DNA of 64,000 nucleotides from Nothophaeocryptopus gaeumannii. Lineage: Eukaryota > Ascomycota > Dothideomycetes > Mycosphaerellales > Mycosphaerellaceae. Location: the NCBI GenBank assembly GCA_031771865.1, contig JASISA010000002.1, forward strand, positions 1,230,341 through 1,294,340, in the 5' to 3' direction. The notes below the pieces were generated by a model. The model made no database searches and was not told where the DNA came from. It saw nothing but the letters and a program-made list of their open reading frames with translations. The position numbers and the translations under genes were made by a program. Positions 54,821 through 64,000 of this stretch are shown here, in pieces; the first letter of the stretch is position 1, and the number at the start of each line of letters is the position of its first letter.

Positions 54821-55297
54821 CTTGACGCAGTAGGTTCGTCGAGATACCAGCGCTGATGACAGTGATGCGACGTTCTTGCGTTGCCCTTCAAGTAAGAACA
54901 CCACTGGGGTTTCGCTTCTGAACAGGGTGCCCAAGCTGTTGAAGAACGCTTCAGTACCATTTTTACATGCTCGCAACGCAGAAACCCTGTCAACTGGGGA
55001 ACAGTCGGAACGATGCTCGGCTGATCGTATGCTCGCTTAATCGCTTAATTATTTGGTCATGAGGCTTCCAAAGTGACGCATTAGCGGAAACACAATCAGC
55101 CTGATCGTCAAATCGCTTAATTTCTCGTTTGAGTGCTTGTTGCCATTCCTTCATCCCCTCAAAAGTGTGGAGCATTCTGGGGAACCGGCATGACAGACCT
55201 CGTGGCAATCCTGTTGTCACGATGATCGACTTAAGTACGACTAGGTAGCCACGTTTCCTTCACTTTGCTTTCAATTATCGTTCTGGAGGTCGACACC
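54821..55297. promoter_or_regulatory. divergent promoter of AnmK and sugar porter, with CGCTTAAT motifs
   Basis: About 480 bp between divergent start codons. The octamer CGCTTAAT occurs three times: 55034-55041 and 55042-55049 back to back, and 55114-55121. Such repetition in a short shared promoter suggests a binding site, but chance or local duplication is not excluded. Confidence 0.4.
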
Positions 55298-57126
55298 ATG
55301 GCAGTGCAGATCAACAAAGCTTGGAAGAGGCTATCAGCCAGACAGCTCACCTTCTTCATCCAAGCCTTGTCGCTGATTGCCATTTTCTTCGAGGGCTAAA
55401 CCCGCTCCTCAGAGCCTGCGACTTGAATTGCTAACGTTGGTGCAGGGTGTCATGGGAGGAGTCAATGCAAGCCCTCGATATGTGCAAGAAGTAGGCATTG
55501 GTCTGCCAGATGGGACAGTAACGAACGTCACAAAGCAAGGCGGCATCGTCAGCGTCGTACGCAAAAATTCCTCCCCAGAGATGACCGCTGCTGAGTACTG
55601 ATGTTGGCTCAGTACTATCTTGGCGCCATTGTTGGTTGCTTCCTGGGCGGCTGGGTGGCTGATCGAGTTGGTCGCGTGAACGGTATGTTCTGCGGCGCCA
55701 TTTTCGCTTTGGTTGGAGGCGCCCTGCAAGCTGCCACTCAAAGTGCCAGTTTTATTCTGGTAGCTAGGGTCGTGACCGGGCTTGGTACTGGAGGTACGTC
55801 GAGTAAATACAGCAAACGTTCGTCACAGGCTGACTGTATGGAACAGCGCTGACCGGAATCACGCCCGTCTTGATCTCGGAAGTATCAAACGCAACGCACC
55901 GTGGTGGTATGCTCGGATACGTTTTCATCGCAAATTACCTGGGAATCTCCATCGCATACTGGCTGTCTTTCGGCCTCTCATTCATCGATAATGGACACTC
56001 CGATATCCGATGGAGGTTCCTGCTTGCGTTTCAGTGCATACCGGCCCTGCTTCTCCTCGCAGGGATCAAGATGCTTCCTGATTCACCTCGTTTCCTTGCC
56101 TCAAAAGGTCGATTGGAAGAGGCTCGCGAAGTTCTGGAGCATGTCCGTGGAAGCACAGGCGACGACGTTGAGACCGAGTTTCGGGAAATTTGTGCTATGG
56201 CAGAGCACAGCAGGCCAAATTCGCCAATCGAATTCGTGAAGATTCTTCTGGGTCTTGATCAGCACCTTGCTCCACACCTTGCGCGTAGAGCTTGGCTTTG
56301 CTTGTGGCTTCAAATCATGGCGTCCTGGACCGGAATTACTGTTGTCACGGCCTACTCCCCAGTGCTGCTGAGACAGGCTGGATACAGCACGTTGAAGCAG
56401 AATGGACTTGCCGGCGGTCTTAACACGATTGGAATCATTGGTACGATCATCTCCGCACAGATAGTGGATCGGATCGGTCGCCGTGTCAGCCTGATGGGAG
56501 GTGCTGGCGGTCTTGCCTTGGTCAATCTGATAGTAAGTCTTTTCGAGCCGATGTGTCTCTCTTGTAAGGCTCTAATATCACACTAGGCGGCTGTTCTTTT
56601 CGAAGTCTCACTTCATAAGCCTTCGATCTCTGCAAGTATCGCGCCGGCCGCCGTCACCATGCTGTTCTTGTTCAATCTTGTTTATGCCAGTACTTGGGGA
56701 ACGGTCGCATTCCTTGTTCCGACTGAGATCTTCCCTAGCGATCTCCGAGCCCAGGGCAATGGTTTCGGTATTTCTGGCTGGGCAATTGGAGTTGGAATGA
56801 CGGTGCTGGTCAATCCTATAATGTTCGGCAATATAAAAGTGCGTCAAGTCTTCGTTCCGACGATCGTCTGATGCTAACGATTGCTTCAGAGTCGGACCTA
56901 TTTCCTCTTCGCCGGACTGAATCTACTTTGGATTCCTATAATATATTTCCTGTATCCCGAGACTGCGAACAGGTCCTTAGAGTCAATTGAGACCATGTTC
57001 TCGTCCTCGTCGCCGCTCTTCAAGGATATGGAGAGAGCGTATCGCGTGGGAAAGGAGGATCTTGATGCAGTTGCGCAGGACTTCGTTTCTCAGAAGGATT
57101 CTTCTGAGCTCCGGGAGCACGTATGA
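55298..57126 (+). CDS. MFS sugar porter with apparent loss of first splice donor
   Basis: Sugar/H+ symporter family, 12 TM, about 520 aa. The start gives MAVQINKAWKRLSARQLTFF. Later exons are 55446-55556, 55613-55793, 55847-56532, 56587-56838 and 56890-57126. Motifs: GCFLGGWVADRVGR, GLGTG, PDSPRFLASKGR, RRAWLCLWLQIMASWTGI, DRIGRRVSLMGG, PTEIFPSDLRAQGNG and FLYPETANRSLESIE. The family has YDQG between FFEG and VMGG. Here FFEG (ending 55396) runs straight into TAA ACC with no GT donor, while the branch site GCTAAC and acceptor GCAG at 55445 are intact. A small deletion of about 10 bp covering TACGACCAG and the G of the donor would explain it. Unless cryptic splicing helps, the gene is probably broken. 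Confidence 0.85.
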
Positions 57127-57169
57127 CTTCCGTATTGAGCTGTGTCAAACAAGAAAGGCTTTCAGAGGT

Positions 57170-58000
57170 TCATATCCCTGTCCCTTGACAAAAATTTAAA
57201 GTGAACGTAAACGCCCAATCCCAGTCTTCGAAAAGCTCAAGTGGAAAGCCGATCTCCGGTGATTCATGCTCCAGATTGGACCTAGAAAGCGCAAGCAACC
57301 CGGAGTCACCAGTCTGGGAATCGCGATCTCCATCCACTGGAGAAGAAACGTTGTCCAATGCACTCTGCATCTGACGTTGCTCGTGAATGAAACGATCAAT
57401 GCGCGCGACTTGCAACTCCACCTTTTTGCTTGCATCCGTCGGACAGCACAGCTTCTTCTCCAGCCCAAGCAAGAGAGCGGCCAGATCGAGAAGCACGGAG
57501 CGCACGGAGTGGTAGAGTGAAGCACTCATGCCAGAGCTGAAGGCGGCGCCAAATATTCTTCCTATCTCTGCGAGGTGGTGAAATAGCGGTGAGCTAATTG
57601 CACGGAGATAGGCTGTTGGCATACTAGCAAATGCGCTCAAGACCTCACCGGCGACTTGGCATTTCTGTTCCAAGGTGGATGTGTCGCTGCTGAAATGAGC
57701 CATGCTGACAAGCTGCACCGTGGCAGCTATGTTTGCAGCCTGAAAGCTATACAAATCTCGTCTCAAGTCGTACGTCGGTGGCGCAGCTGTTTTGAAGATG
57801 TCTGGGAGGTCATGATACATGGACAAAATGCGACCTAGGAGTGCAGATTGCGGAGGACCTCTCAAGTCTTGCACATGCTGTATCGCAGGCGTCCTTAGCA
57901 CAACAGCACGAGAGCGCTGCAGATCACTCGAGGCATACTCCAGTAGAAGGTTTCCCGGCTTGGCGCACAACCCTATATGGCGCACAGACACCTGCACACT
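57170..58000 (-). pseudogene. C-terminal fragment of a fungal-specific transcription factor
   Basis: About 275 codons match the distal part of Zn2Cys6 regulators: a leucine-rich segment with LLGRILSMYHDLPDIF, then RRDLYSFQAANIAATVQLVSMA, GEVLSAFASMPTAYLRAISSPLFHHLAEIG, and YHSVRSVLLDLAALLLGLEKK. No zinc cluster or start codon is available: upstream, near 58000, the frame runs into the AT-rich transposon relic. The insertion or a linked deletion has removed the 5' part. Its place beside the sugar porter and AnmK suggests it once regulated them. Confidence 0.75.
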
Positions 58001-58010
58001 AACCACCTAC

Positions 58011-59518
58011 CTTTATAAAGAAAAGAAGCGTAGAAAGCGAGGCTAAAAGCTCTTTAAGCTAGTTAGGGCTAAAGAAGAAAGTAGAGTAATCTTTATAAGC
58101 TTAAATAAGGTAGCTAGGGTAAAGGAGATATTAGCTAAAAAGGAAGTAAAGAAAGATACTAATTAGGCTACTAAAGAGGTAGCTAAAGTTTAGAAGGAGG
58201 TAGAGAAATAGTTCTAAGCTAATACTCGGTAGTTAAAGGCTATTTAAAAGTAATAGGAGGTAAAGGAGAAGAAAGAGAAAGCTACTACTAAGAAAGTAAG
58301 GAAAGAAAGGTAAAAGGAAGTTAACTAAGCTAACAAATAGCTAGATACTAACCTTAAGGAGTCTATTAAGAAGGTAAAGAACCCCCTAAGGCGTATTATC
58401 TTTAAATAGCCCTAAAATAAAGATGTAGTAGTTACACTAAGCAAGAAGTCTTAAAACCTAGTAGCTAGTAGATTAGGGCGTATAAGGAGGTAGCTAAAGT
58501 ACCTCTAAGGCTTTAACCTATCCTAAATTAAAGAGTATATTAAGTTCACTTAGATTCCTAAGTTTCATGTGATTCAGTTAGGAATTGGCTGAGTTATTCA
58601 CTTATAATTTACTTGACTATAGCGCGGACTACGAAGCGTACTAACTAGGAAGCTACTCTAGAATCTATCTAACGGAGTATTACATAGATTTAGAAGAAGA
58701 TAGAGTAGAGTCTAGGACTAAAGATAACCTAGGCTATAGTCGTAGCCTAATAGCTAGCCTAGCTATCTAGTATTAAAGTACAAAGAGCTACGTACTCCCT
58801 TAAGATTCACGTAGACAACGAAGCGACTAGGGCTAAGCTTAGGGATACTAAAGCTACCCGAATTGTTTCGCGTTTTACTATAGAAGGAGGGAACTAGGCA
58901 CATGTAGTCGTAGTTAAGAAGGTCCCTAATAGACTAGTTCTTACGACTACGGACCCTATAGTAAGGAACCGAATAGCGGCAGATACCTAAGGCCTAGGTA
59001 AGGTCTTAAAGGAGGCAAGAATAGCATAGAAAACCTTCCTAGTCCAAGTCTACTTTATTATAGTTGTAGGAAACGACTCTACTATATAGCGGATCTAGTT
59101 AATTAAGGAAGACAACAAGCGGCTAATACCCGGAATCCAAGTATAGAATACCTAGTAGAAGGGCTAGAAAGCTATAGTAATAGGAATAAAGAAATAGAGT
59201 ACTCTAGTAGTCGAACTAAAGACGGTAGAAGCTACTAGAGCTATAGTAGAGAAGGGCATTATTATCTCCGGAGTACTCTACGATACTAAAGAATAGGACT
59301 ACTAATAGATAATAATATAGTACTTTAACTACTAAAGATATAGCTATATCGGTATAAGGTATATAAACGGTACGGTATATGCAAGGTATAGAGGAAGCTA
59401 TAATATAAGAGAATATGCGTACGAGAAGCTTATAGAGGTAGACCGATTAAAGTATAGTAAATACGGAAATTGTAGTTAGAACTACCTAGCTTAGCACTAA
59501 TAATAATAATAATAATTA
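58011..59518 (+). mobile_element. RIP-degraded retrotransposon gag (LINE ORF1-type) with zinc knuckles
   Basis: Strongly AT-rich, with TA everywhere and almost no CA or TG, a RIP signature. Stops fill all frames. In the plus frame at about 59318-59497 three CCHC-like zinc knuckles are visible with most Cys and His codons turned to Tyr: Y-F-N-Y, then Y-A-R-Y, then Y-S-K-Y-G. Upstream, the sequence is Lys/Arg/Ala/Glu-rich, as in Tad1-type ORF1 proteins. The relic ends in a (TAA)n tract at 59498-59516, which may be its 3' tail. It abuts the truncated regulator. Confidence 0.8.
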
Positions 59519-60060
59519 ATGTATTCGAGCTAGCTACAGGCCGTGCCCCTTCTAGCATATCTACATGTTGTAAAAGAAAACCCTGTAGAAAGTGCCTACA
59601 GCGTAAAACTTCCTCCCTTCTCTGTTATGCCTTACACCCTACTGCATCTTAGGTACTATAGAACCAATATGTTTGCCCGTAGGCAGCTGGCTGACACGCC
59701 AGAGTCAACATCGTCCTCCTTACTTGGGTTCGAGATCTCCGGCCTGCTCTAGGAGATGTTGGAGGGTCCACTCGAATTGTCCTATGGGGAGATGCCTTAT
59801 TGCCCACGCTGCTGTTTGTCTAGGAAACTCAGTAAGCCATCTTCTCGCGTCCTGGCTTCTAGTGGCTAAGATGAGTTCCCTTCTACTCTCTCGCATGTTT
59901 GTACAGTAGGCAAGGTAGTGTCGAGCTGTCCCTCTGTCTCCACATTCGCAGTAGGGGCTAGTGTCGGGCACCCCAACCTTGTGGAGGAAGTGAGGAAGGC
60001 CAATTGTCTCTGCAGGCATATGATTACGAATCCCCGGCTGACGACAGATCCACCCCACGG
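59519..60060 (-). mobile_element. LINE ORF2 C-terminal fragment
   Basis: The minus-strand open frame at 60058-59720 ends in the region that follows RNase H in fungal LINE polyproteins: ETIGLPHFLHKVGVPD, a C-x-C-x8-H-x4-C zinc motif (CECGDRGTARHYLAYC), and GQFEWTLQHLLEQ. Base composition is normal, so it escaped RIP or is younger. It lies opposite in orientation to the gag relic and so belongs to another insertion. Confidence 0.65.
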
Positions 60061-61410
60061 GGTGGATCTGAAATCACACCGGAGCTACATAAGGTAGGGT
60101 GACAAGTCCTACCCGCGCTTTCCTACACGAAGGTCTCGACTTGCTGCGAACAGCTCACTACATACCCCAATGTTTCGAGGGAGAGGCCCAGGCCCCGAAG
60201 CCTCTCTTCCTACGCTCCATACCCTGTTTGCTCCTTAAGCCTTGGTCACGCTCCTTCGGTTTGCGCCGCACGCATACCGTTCGCTTCTCTTCCAAGACCG
60301 ACGTGCGCATCCGTCCTCTCAGGCTGGGCAGACAGTGTCTCAGTCGCTGCCATTGCCCACCACGCCCCAGGAGAGCGACTCCCTTCGCGTTACTATACCG
60401 CATCTCTTGGATATAGCCGGCCACGTCTCGCAGGTTTGCTCGGATAGTAGTTCCTCGCCGGGCAACTACCTCCTTGCGTTTCCACCCACTAACTAATACG
60501 CAATGTCCCCTCGCACGCCTCCTTCTGTCCCCTTCCTCCGCTGCCACCGCCCGCCTCTCTGTGACCCCGCCTGCCCGCTCCTCTATGTGTTGCATCCAGT
60601 GTCCCCAAGCTCTTCTGTCCAACCGCTGGACTAGGTGTCCTGTGCTGACCCAGGTAAAACCCTCCCACCCGCACTTGAGTGATCAATAGGCCTTACGGTC
60701 TTCGTGCCCATTCCATTGCCCGCCAACTAACGCTGTACTCCAAGCTCTTCAACTCCGTCTGCCCCAAGTGCATAACGCGTAAACAGCCGGCCTTAACAGA
60801 CGCGCTCGATGTAGTTTCGTCAAGTTCCTTCCGAAGACGTGTATCGATTCTCTTGTGTACCAGAGGTGTCCTGTCCGCAGCTTAGGCAATCGGGTTCCGC
60901 GGCCCCTGTACGCTTCGTAGGAAGAGCGGACTCGTTTCCTACACGAGTAAGCTGCTGTCGGATGGTTTTCATACCCGTTTTGATGGTAGTCCTCTGTTCG
61001 GTGTGGTCTTGGCGCCGCGCACAGCATCAAATGCGCCCGGAAGTCGCACTCCACCACTCCTGCTCCATCTGGAGAAGATTTGGCTCTGCACAGCGAGTGC
61101 GCAGGTTCGTAGCCAGCACCACGTACAGGTACTTCTCGTCGCTGGCCTACGTGCAGCCTAGAACTACGGTGATGTCGGCGGCCTAGCAATGGCGATTCGA
61201 CACCGTAGGCTTCACCGATGCGAGCGATAATGCCCTACGCTCTGCATCGTCGGCATTTGCGAGTGTTGTCGTTTCCTTGTAAGCTTCTCAACTTGGTCAG
61301 AAGCTAGAGGTTGTGCTTTGTTCTCTATAATCATGTTCTGGCGTTTTCCATATCCACTGCCATGGGCTTAATGGGAAGCGGGTAGCTTTGGTTGTGGGCG
61401 CCCGCTAGTC
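60061..61410. other. degenerate repeat-like region
   Basis: Pyrimidine-rich on the plus strand, with open frames on both strands that carry no recognised domain. A minus-strand CLSCGQDT motif near 60870 could be a zinc finger of transposon origin. Position between two retroelement pieces suggests transposon debris. I cannot name the element. Confidence 0.35.
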
Positions 61411-62530
61411 TTTCGCATTAGTGTATTCGTCCGCGGACAGATCATCATAGCAATCTACGTTGACGATATGCTTATTGTTGGGCCTAAGAAGGAGGACATC
61501 AACACAGTTAAAGAGGGTCTTAGAAGCCAGTTGAGCATGACGGACTTGGGCCCCTGTGCATACTACCTTGGGATGACAGTTCGAGAGACAGGGCCAACTG
61601 CACAATCTACCTTGGACAGCGAGCTTATATCGCGAAGGTCCTCAAGGAATACAACTGTTGGGATCAAGTCAAAGTAACGGCTACACCAATCGATAAGCCC
61701 CTGGAGCCCGCCTCTGAAGGTTACCTGCTAGTGATTAGCTAGGCTGCTTATCAGAAGGCAGTAGGCCCACTGGATGTAGTGCATGCTTGGAACAAGGTCG
61801 ACATTGCATATTCAGTTAGGATTCTTTGTCGCTATTCATCAAATCCTACGGAAGAGCATGGGCAAGCGGTGATTCGAGTCTTCAGATATCTAAGGGGCAC
61901 TGTTGACTACGAGCTGGTGTTCACCAACAATCTGGAGCCACTCACTGGTTACACAGATGCAGACTGGGCTGGGGACGGAGAACTAAGCGATCCACCTCCT
62001 GGATATGTCTTCAAGATAGGCAGTGCACCGATTAGCTGGTCATCTAAAAAGGCAGCCAACGGTAGCGCTGTCCACATGCGAAGCTGAATACATGGGACAA
62101 ACTCAGGCCACAAAGGAAGCTGTCTGGCTAAGGCAATTACTCACTGAATTAGCCAACTTCCATGTGAAGCCGAGCTTCCAACTACAATAATCTTGGAGAC
62201 AATCAAGGGGCTATTGTTTGCAAAGAACCCTCATTTCCACAGTAGGACAAAACACATTGCCATACAACACCACTACGTTCGCGAGAAGGTCGCTAATGGC
62301 ACTGTAGAGCTGGGGTCTATGTGGAAACAGGGCGGCAAATAGCAGATGGATTGAACAAGCCACTGCCAAAGGAGCCATTCAAGGCATTCAGGCAGGCATT
62401 TGACTGCAGTCACGATATTGACCATAATCAAGTTGAACGGGGCTAGAGGTGCTACAAGAGCCGGACCAACGGCATTCACTCACTGGCCAGGCATAAGCAT
62501 GCAAATCACATGGATGCACTGGAGCATAGG
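61411..62530 (+). mobile_element. Ty1/copia LTR-retrotransposon pol relic (RT C-terminus and RNase H)
   Basis: From about 61425 the sequence encodes IIIAIYVDDMLIVGPKKEDI (the copia RT YVDD site), DLGPCAYYLGM, then after frame changes VRILCRYSSNPTEEHGQAVIRVFRYLRGT, TGYTDADWAGD (RNase H) and WSSKKAANGS, STCEAEYMGQTQATKEAVW, HFHSRTKHIAIQHHYVRE. Several stops and frameshifts interrupt it, and the 5' part of pol is missing. A purine run AGGGGG followed by TGCTGATGG near 62528 looks like the polypurine tract and the first bases of a 3' LTR. Confidence 0.85.
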
Positions 62531-63242
62531 GGGTGCTGATGGATGTCCGTGCATACGAGCAATTAGCATGTGATCAACATGCTCTCAAGTCTATATGATA
62601 GCCTAGCCACCCTCAACAGAGAATACATGGCTTCACACATTCTTTCCACACCACACACTTATTCAGCAAAGAACGCCCAGGAAATTACCCACATCCATGA
62701 TTCTGTGAACGTATGCGAGGCCCAGTAGGGTCCGTTGCTCTCTATCCGATCGCAAGACGGAAGGCCAGTAAAACCCTGTGCATCAGGCCGATACGGTCGT
62801 TCAGTTCCATATCGTCTGGACCATGCCGATATAACCGCATGTTGGATGAAGAATCGTCCATTGGCACTTCCCTGCCATATAGCATCGTAATAGTAGTAGC
62901 TAGGATCTGTCCTGGATTCAATGATTCTTTTGTGTGGCCTAGGTGATCGCCTGTAGAAGCTTTGGTCGTGTAGGCCTGGGCACTTCTTTCTGAGAGTGCA
63001 TAGTATTTATTTCAGACTTCGTTTATCGTCAGCTGCACTTATGTAGCCTGTTTATGCCTCAGGTCAATGTTCATGCAAAGGACTCTTCATCAGTCCACTG
63101 CAAAAACCATCTGCCGATAGTAATCACGAAATTCTGATGCGTGGGCAGTGTGGTCACAATGCCTCCGTCGTCCAGTCAAAGATAAAGCAGAGCGCGCCTA
63201 AAGTCCAAGAAATAGCCAGTGAGATTAAAAACCAGTCCTTGC
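62531..63242. other. possible copia LTR remnant and spacer
   Basis: The first part may be a remnant of a 3' LTR. I see no second LTR copy to confirm it. No gene recognised up to the ankyrin array. Confidence 0.35.
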
Positions 63243-64000
63243 TTATATTTGCATTTTAGCATGGCGTTTCTTGAGCGGGATCTGCCGGCCCTCGGCATTG
63301 ACATTGGCCTCTTTTGCAAGCAGTATCTCCACTACTGCCTCGTGGCCTTCCACACAAGCAGCCTAGAGGGCATTGCCGTAGTACCCGCCCTCGGCATTGA
63401 CATTGGCCTCTTTGCCTCGTGGCCTTCCACACAAGTAGTATCTCCACTACTGCCTCGTGGCCTTCCACACAAGCAGCCTTGAGGGCATTGCCGTAGTACC
63501 CGCCCTCGGCATTGACATTGGCCTCTTTTGCAAGCAGTATCTCCACTACTGCCTCGTGGCCTTCCACACAAGCAGCCTGGAGGGCATTGCCGTAGTACCC
63601 GCCCTCGGCATTGACATTGGCCTCTTTTGCAAGCAGTATCTCCACTACGTGGCCCTGCACAAGCAGCCTGAGGGCATTGCCGTACTTCCCGCCCTTAGCA
63701 TTAACATTGGCCTCTTTTTGCAAGCAGTTCCACTACTGCCTCGTGGGCATAGAGGGCCGTAGTACCCGCCCTCGGCATTGACATTGGCCTCTTTTGCAAG
63801 CAGTATCTCCACTACTGCCTCGTGGCTCTTCCACAAAGCAGCCTGGAGGGCATTGCCGTACTTCCCGCCCTTAGCATTAACATTGGCCTCTTTTGCAAGC
63901 AGTATCTCCACTACTGCCTCGTGGCCTTCCACACAAGCAGCCTGGAGGGCATTGCCGTAGTACCCGCCCTCGGCATTGACATTGGCCTCTTTTGCAAGCA
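63243..64000 (-). pseudogene. ankyrin-repeat protein, C-terminal part, with near-identical 99-bp repeats (partial)
   Basis: Reading on the minus strand from the right edge, the sequence encodes ankyrin repeats of the form ANVNAEGGYYGNALQAA followed by CVEGHEAVVEILLAKE, 33 residues per unit. Eight unit boundaries are visible; spacings are 99, 115, 99, 90, 77, 99 and 99 bp. The 115- and 77-bp units break the frame, so no single open frame spans the array. The last unit passes into EGRQIPLKKRHAKMQI and a TAA at 63245-63243. The 5' part lies outside the window. Ankyrin arrays of almost identical units are common at the C-termini of fungal NLR-like proteins. Frame breaks may be real or assembly errors within the repeats. 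Confidence 0.8.
63296..63978 (-). repeat. 99-bp tandem repeat array coding for ankyrin units
   Basis: Eight occurrences of the anchor CATT(G/A)ACATTGGCCTC on the plus strand at 63296, 63395, 63510, 63609, 63699, 63776, 63875 and 63974. The units differ at few positions, much less than expected for old ankyrin repeats, which suggests recent duplication or gene conversion. Confidence 0.9.

Noticed and set aside
60099..61189. Open frames between the LINE and copia fragments as possible genes
   Set aside because: No conserved motifs beyond a weak CxxC; location within transposon debris makes real genes unlikely.
63296..63978. Regular repeats that could be taken for a CRISPR array
   Set aside because: The repeats are directly adjacent 99-bp units without unique spacers, encode ankyrin residues, and the genome is fungal.
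1..64000. tRNA, rRNA or snRNA genes
   Set aside because: Scanning by eye for the GGTTCGAATCC-type T-arm and A/B boxes gave no structure I could support.

Overview
The window comes from a nuclear chromosome of a filamentous ascomycete. A Dothideomycete or close relative is my inference; the lineage cannot be fixed from the sequence alone. Genes carry short introns of about 45-60 nt with GTAAGT-like donors, CTAAC-like branch sites and CAG/TAG acceptors. The families present (Zn2Cys6 regulators, HET, RTA1, F-box paralogs, PHO84-like and sugar-porter MFS) are typical of such fungi. AT-rich relics whose cysteine and histidine codons have become tyrosine codons point to past repeat-induced point mutation (RIP).

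Left part (1-14 kb): after a gene-poor flank comes a compact aromatic-acid catabolism cluster. It holds a Zn2Cys6 regulator, an aldehyde dehydrogenase that is divergent from it, a salicylate-hydroxylase-like FAD monooxygenase, a 2,3-dihydroxybenzoate-decarboxylase-like amidohydrolase, an HGGG alpha/beta hydrolase and a short-chain dehydrogenase. The set fits aldehyde to salicylate/dihydroxybenzoate to catechol. No ring-cleavage dioxygenase is in view.

14-32 kb is an accessory stretch. It has a large HET protein with an unrecognised cysteine/tryptophan-rich N-terminus, a PHO84-like transporter, a broken in-frame chimera of a 2-hydroxyacid dehydrogenase and an allantoate-permease-like MFS protein, a small secreted cysteine-rich protein, an RTA1 exporter divergent from a short Zn2Cys6 regulator, a PuuE-type polysaccharide deacetylase, and three related F-box-type genes, of which one lacks the F-box and one has an internal TGA.

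32-53 kb is mostly conserved core: PRP6 splicing factor, TPS1 trehalose-phosphate synthase, a HIRIP3-like histone chaperone and alpha-COP. Interspersed are a decayed amino-acid permease, a TIGR04076-like small protein, a conserved nuclear-type acidic protein and a secreted cupin.

53-58 kb holds an anhydro-N-acetylmuramic acid kinase (AnmK) homolog divergent from a sugar porter that appears to have lost one splice donor, then a truncated fungal regulator. The right end (58-64 kb) is transposon territory: a RIP-degraded gag with zinc knuckles, a LINE ORF2 C-terminus on the opposite strand, and a Ty1/copia pol relic. The last feature is a 99-bp near-identical ankyrin repeat array that runs off the window edge. 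All exon structures are read by eye from splice signals and reading frame.
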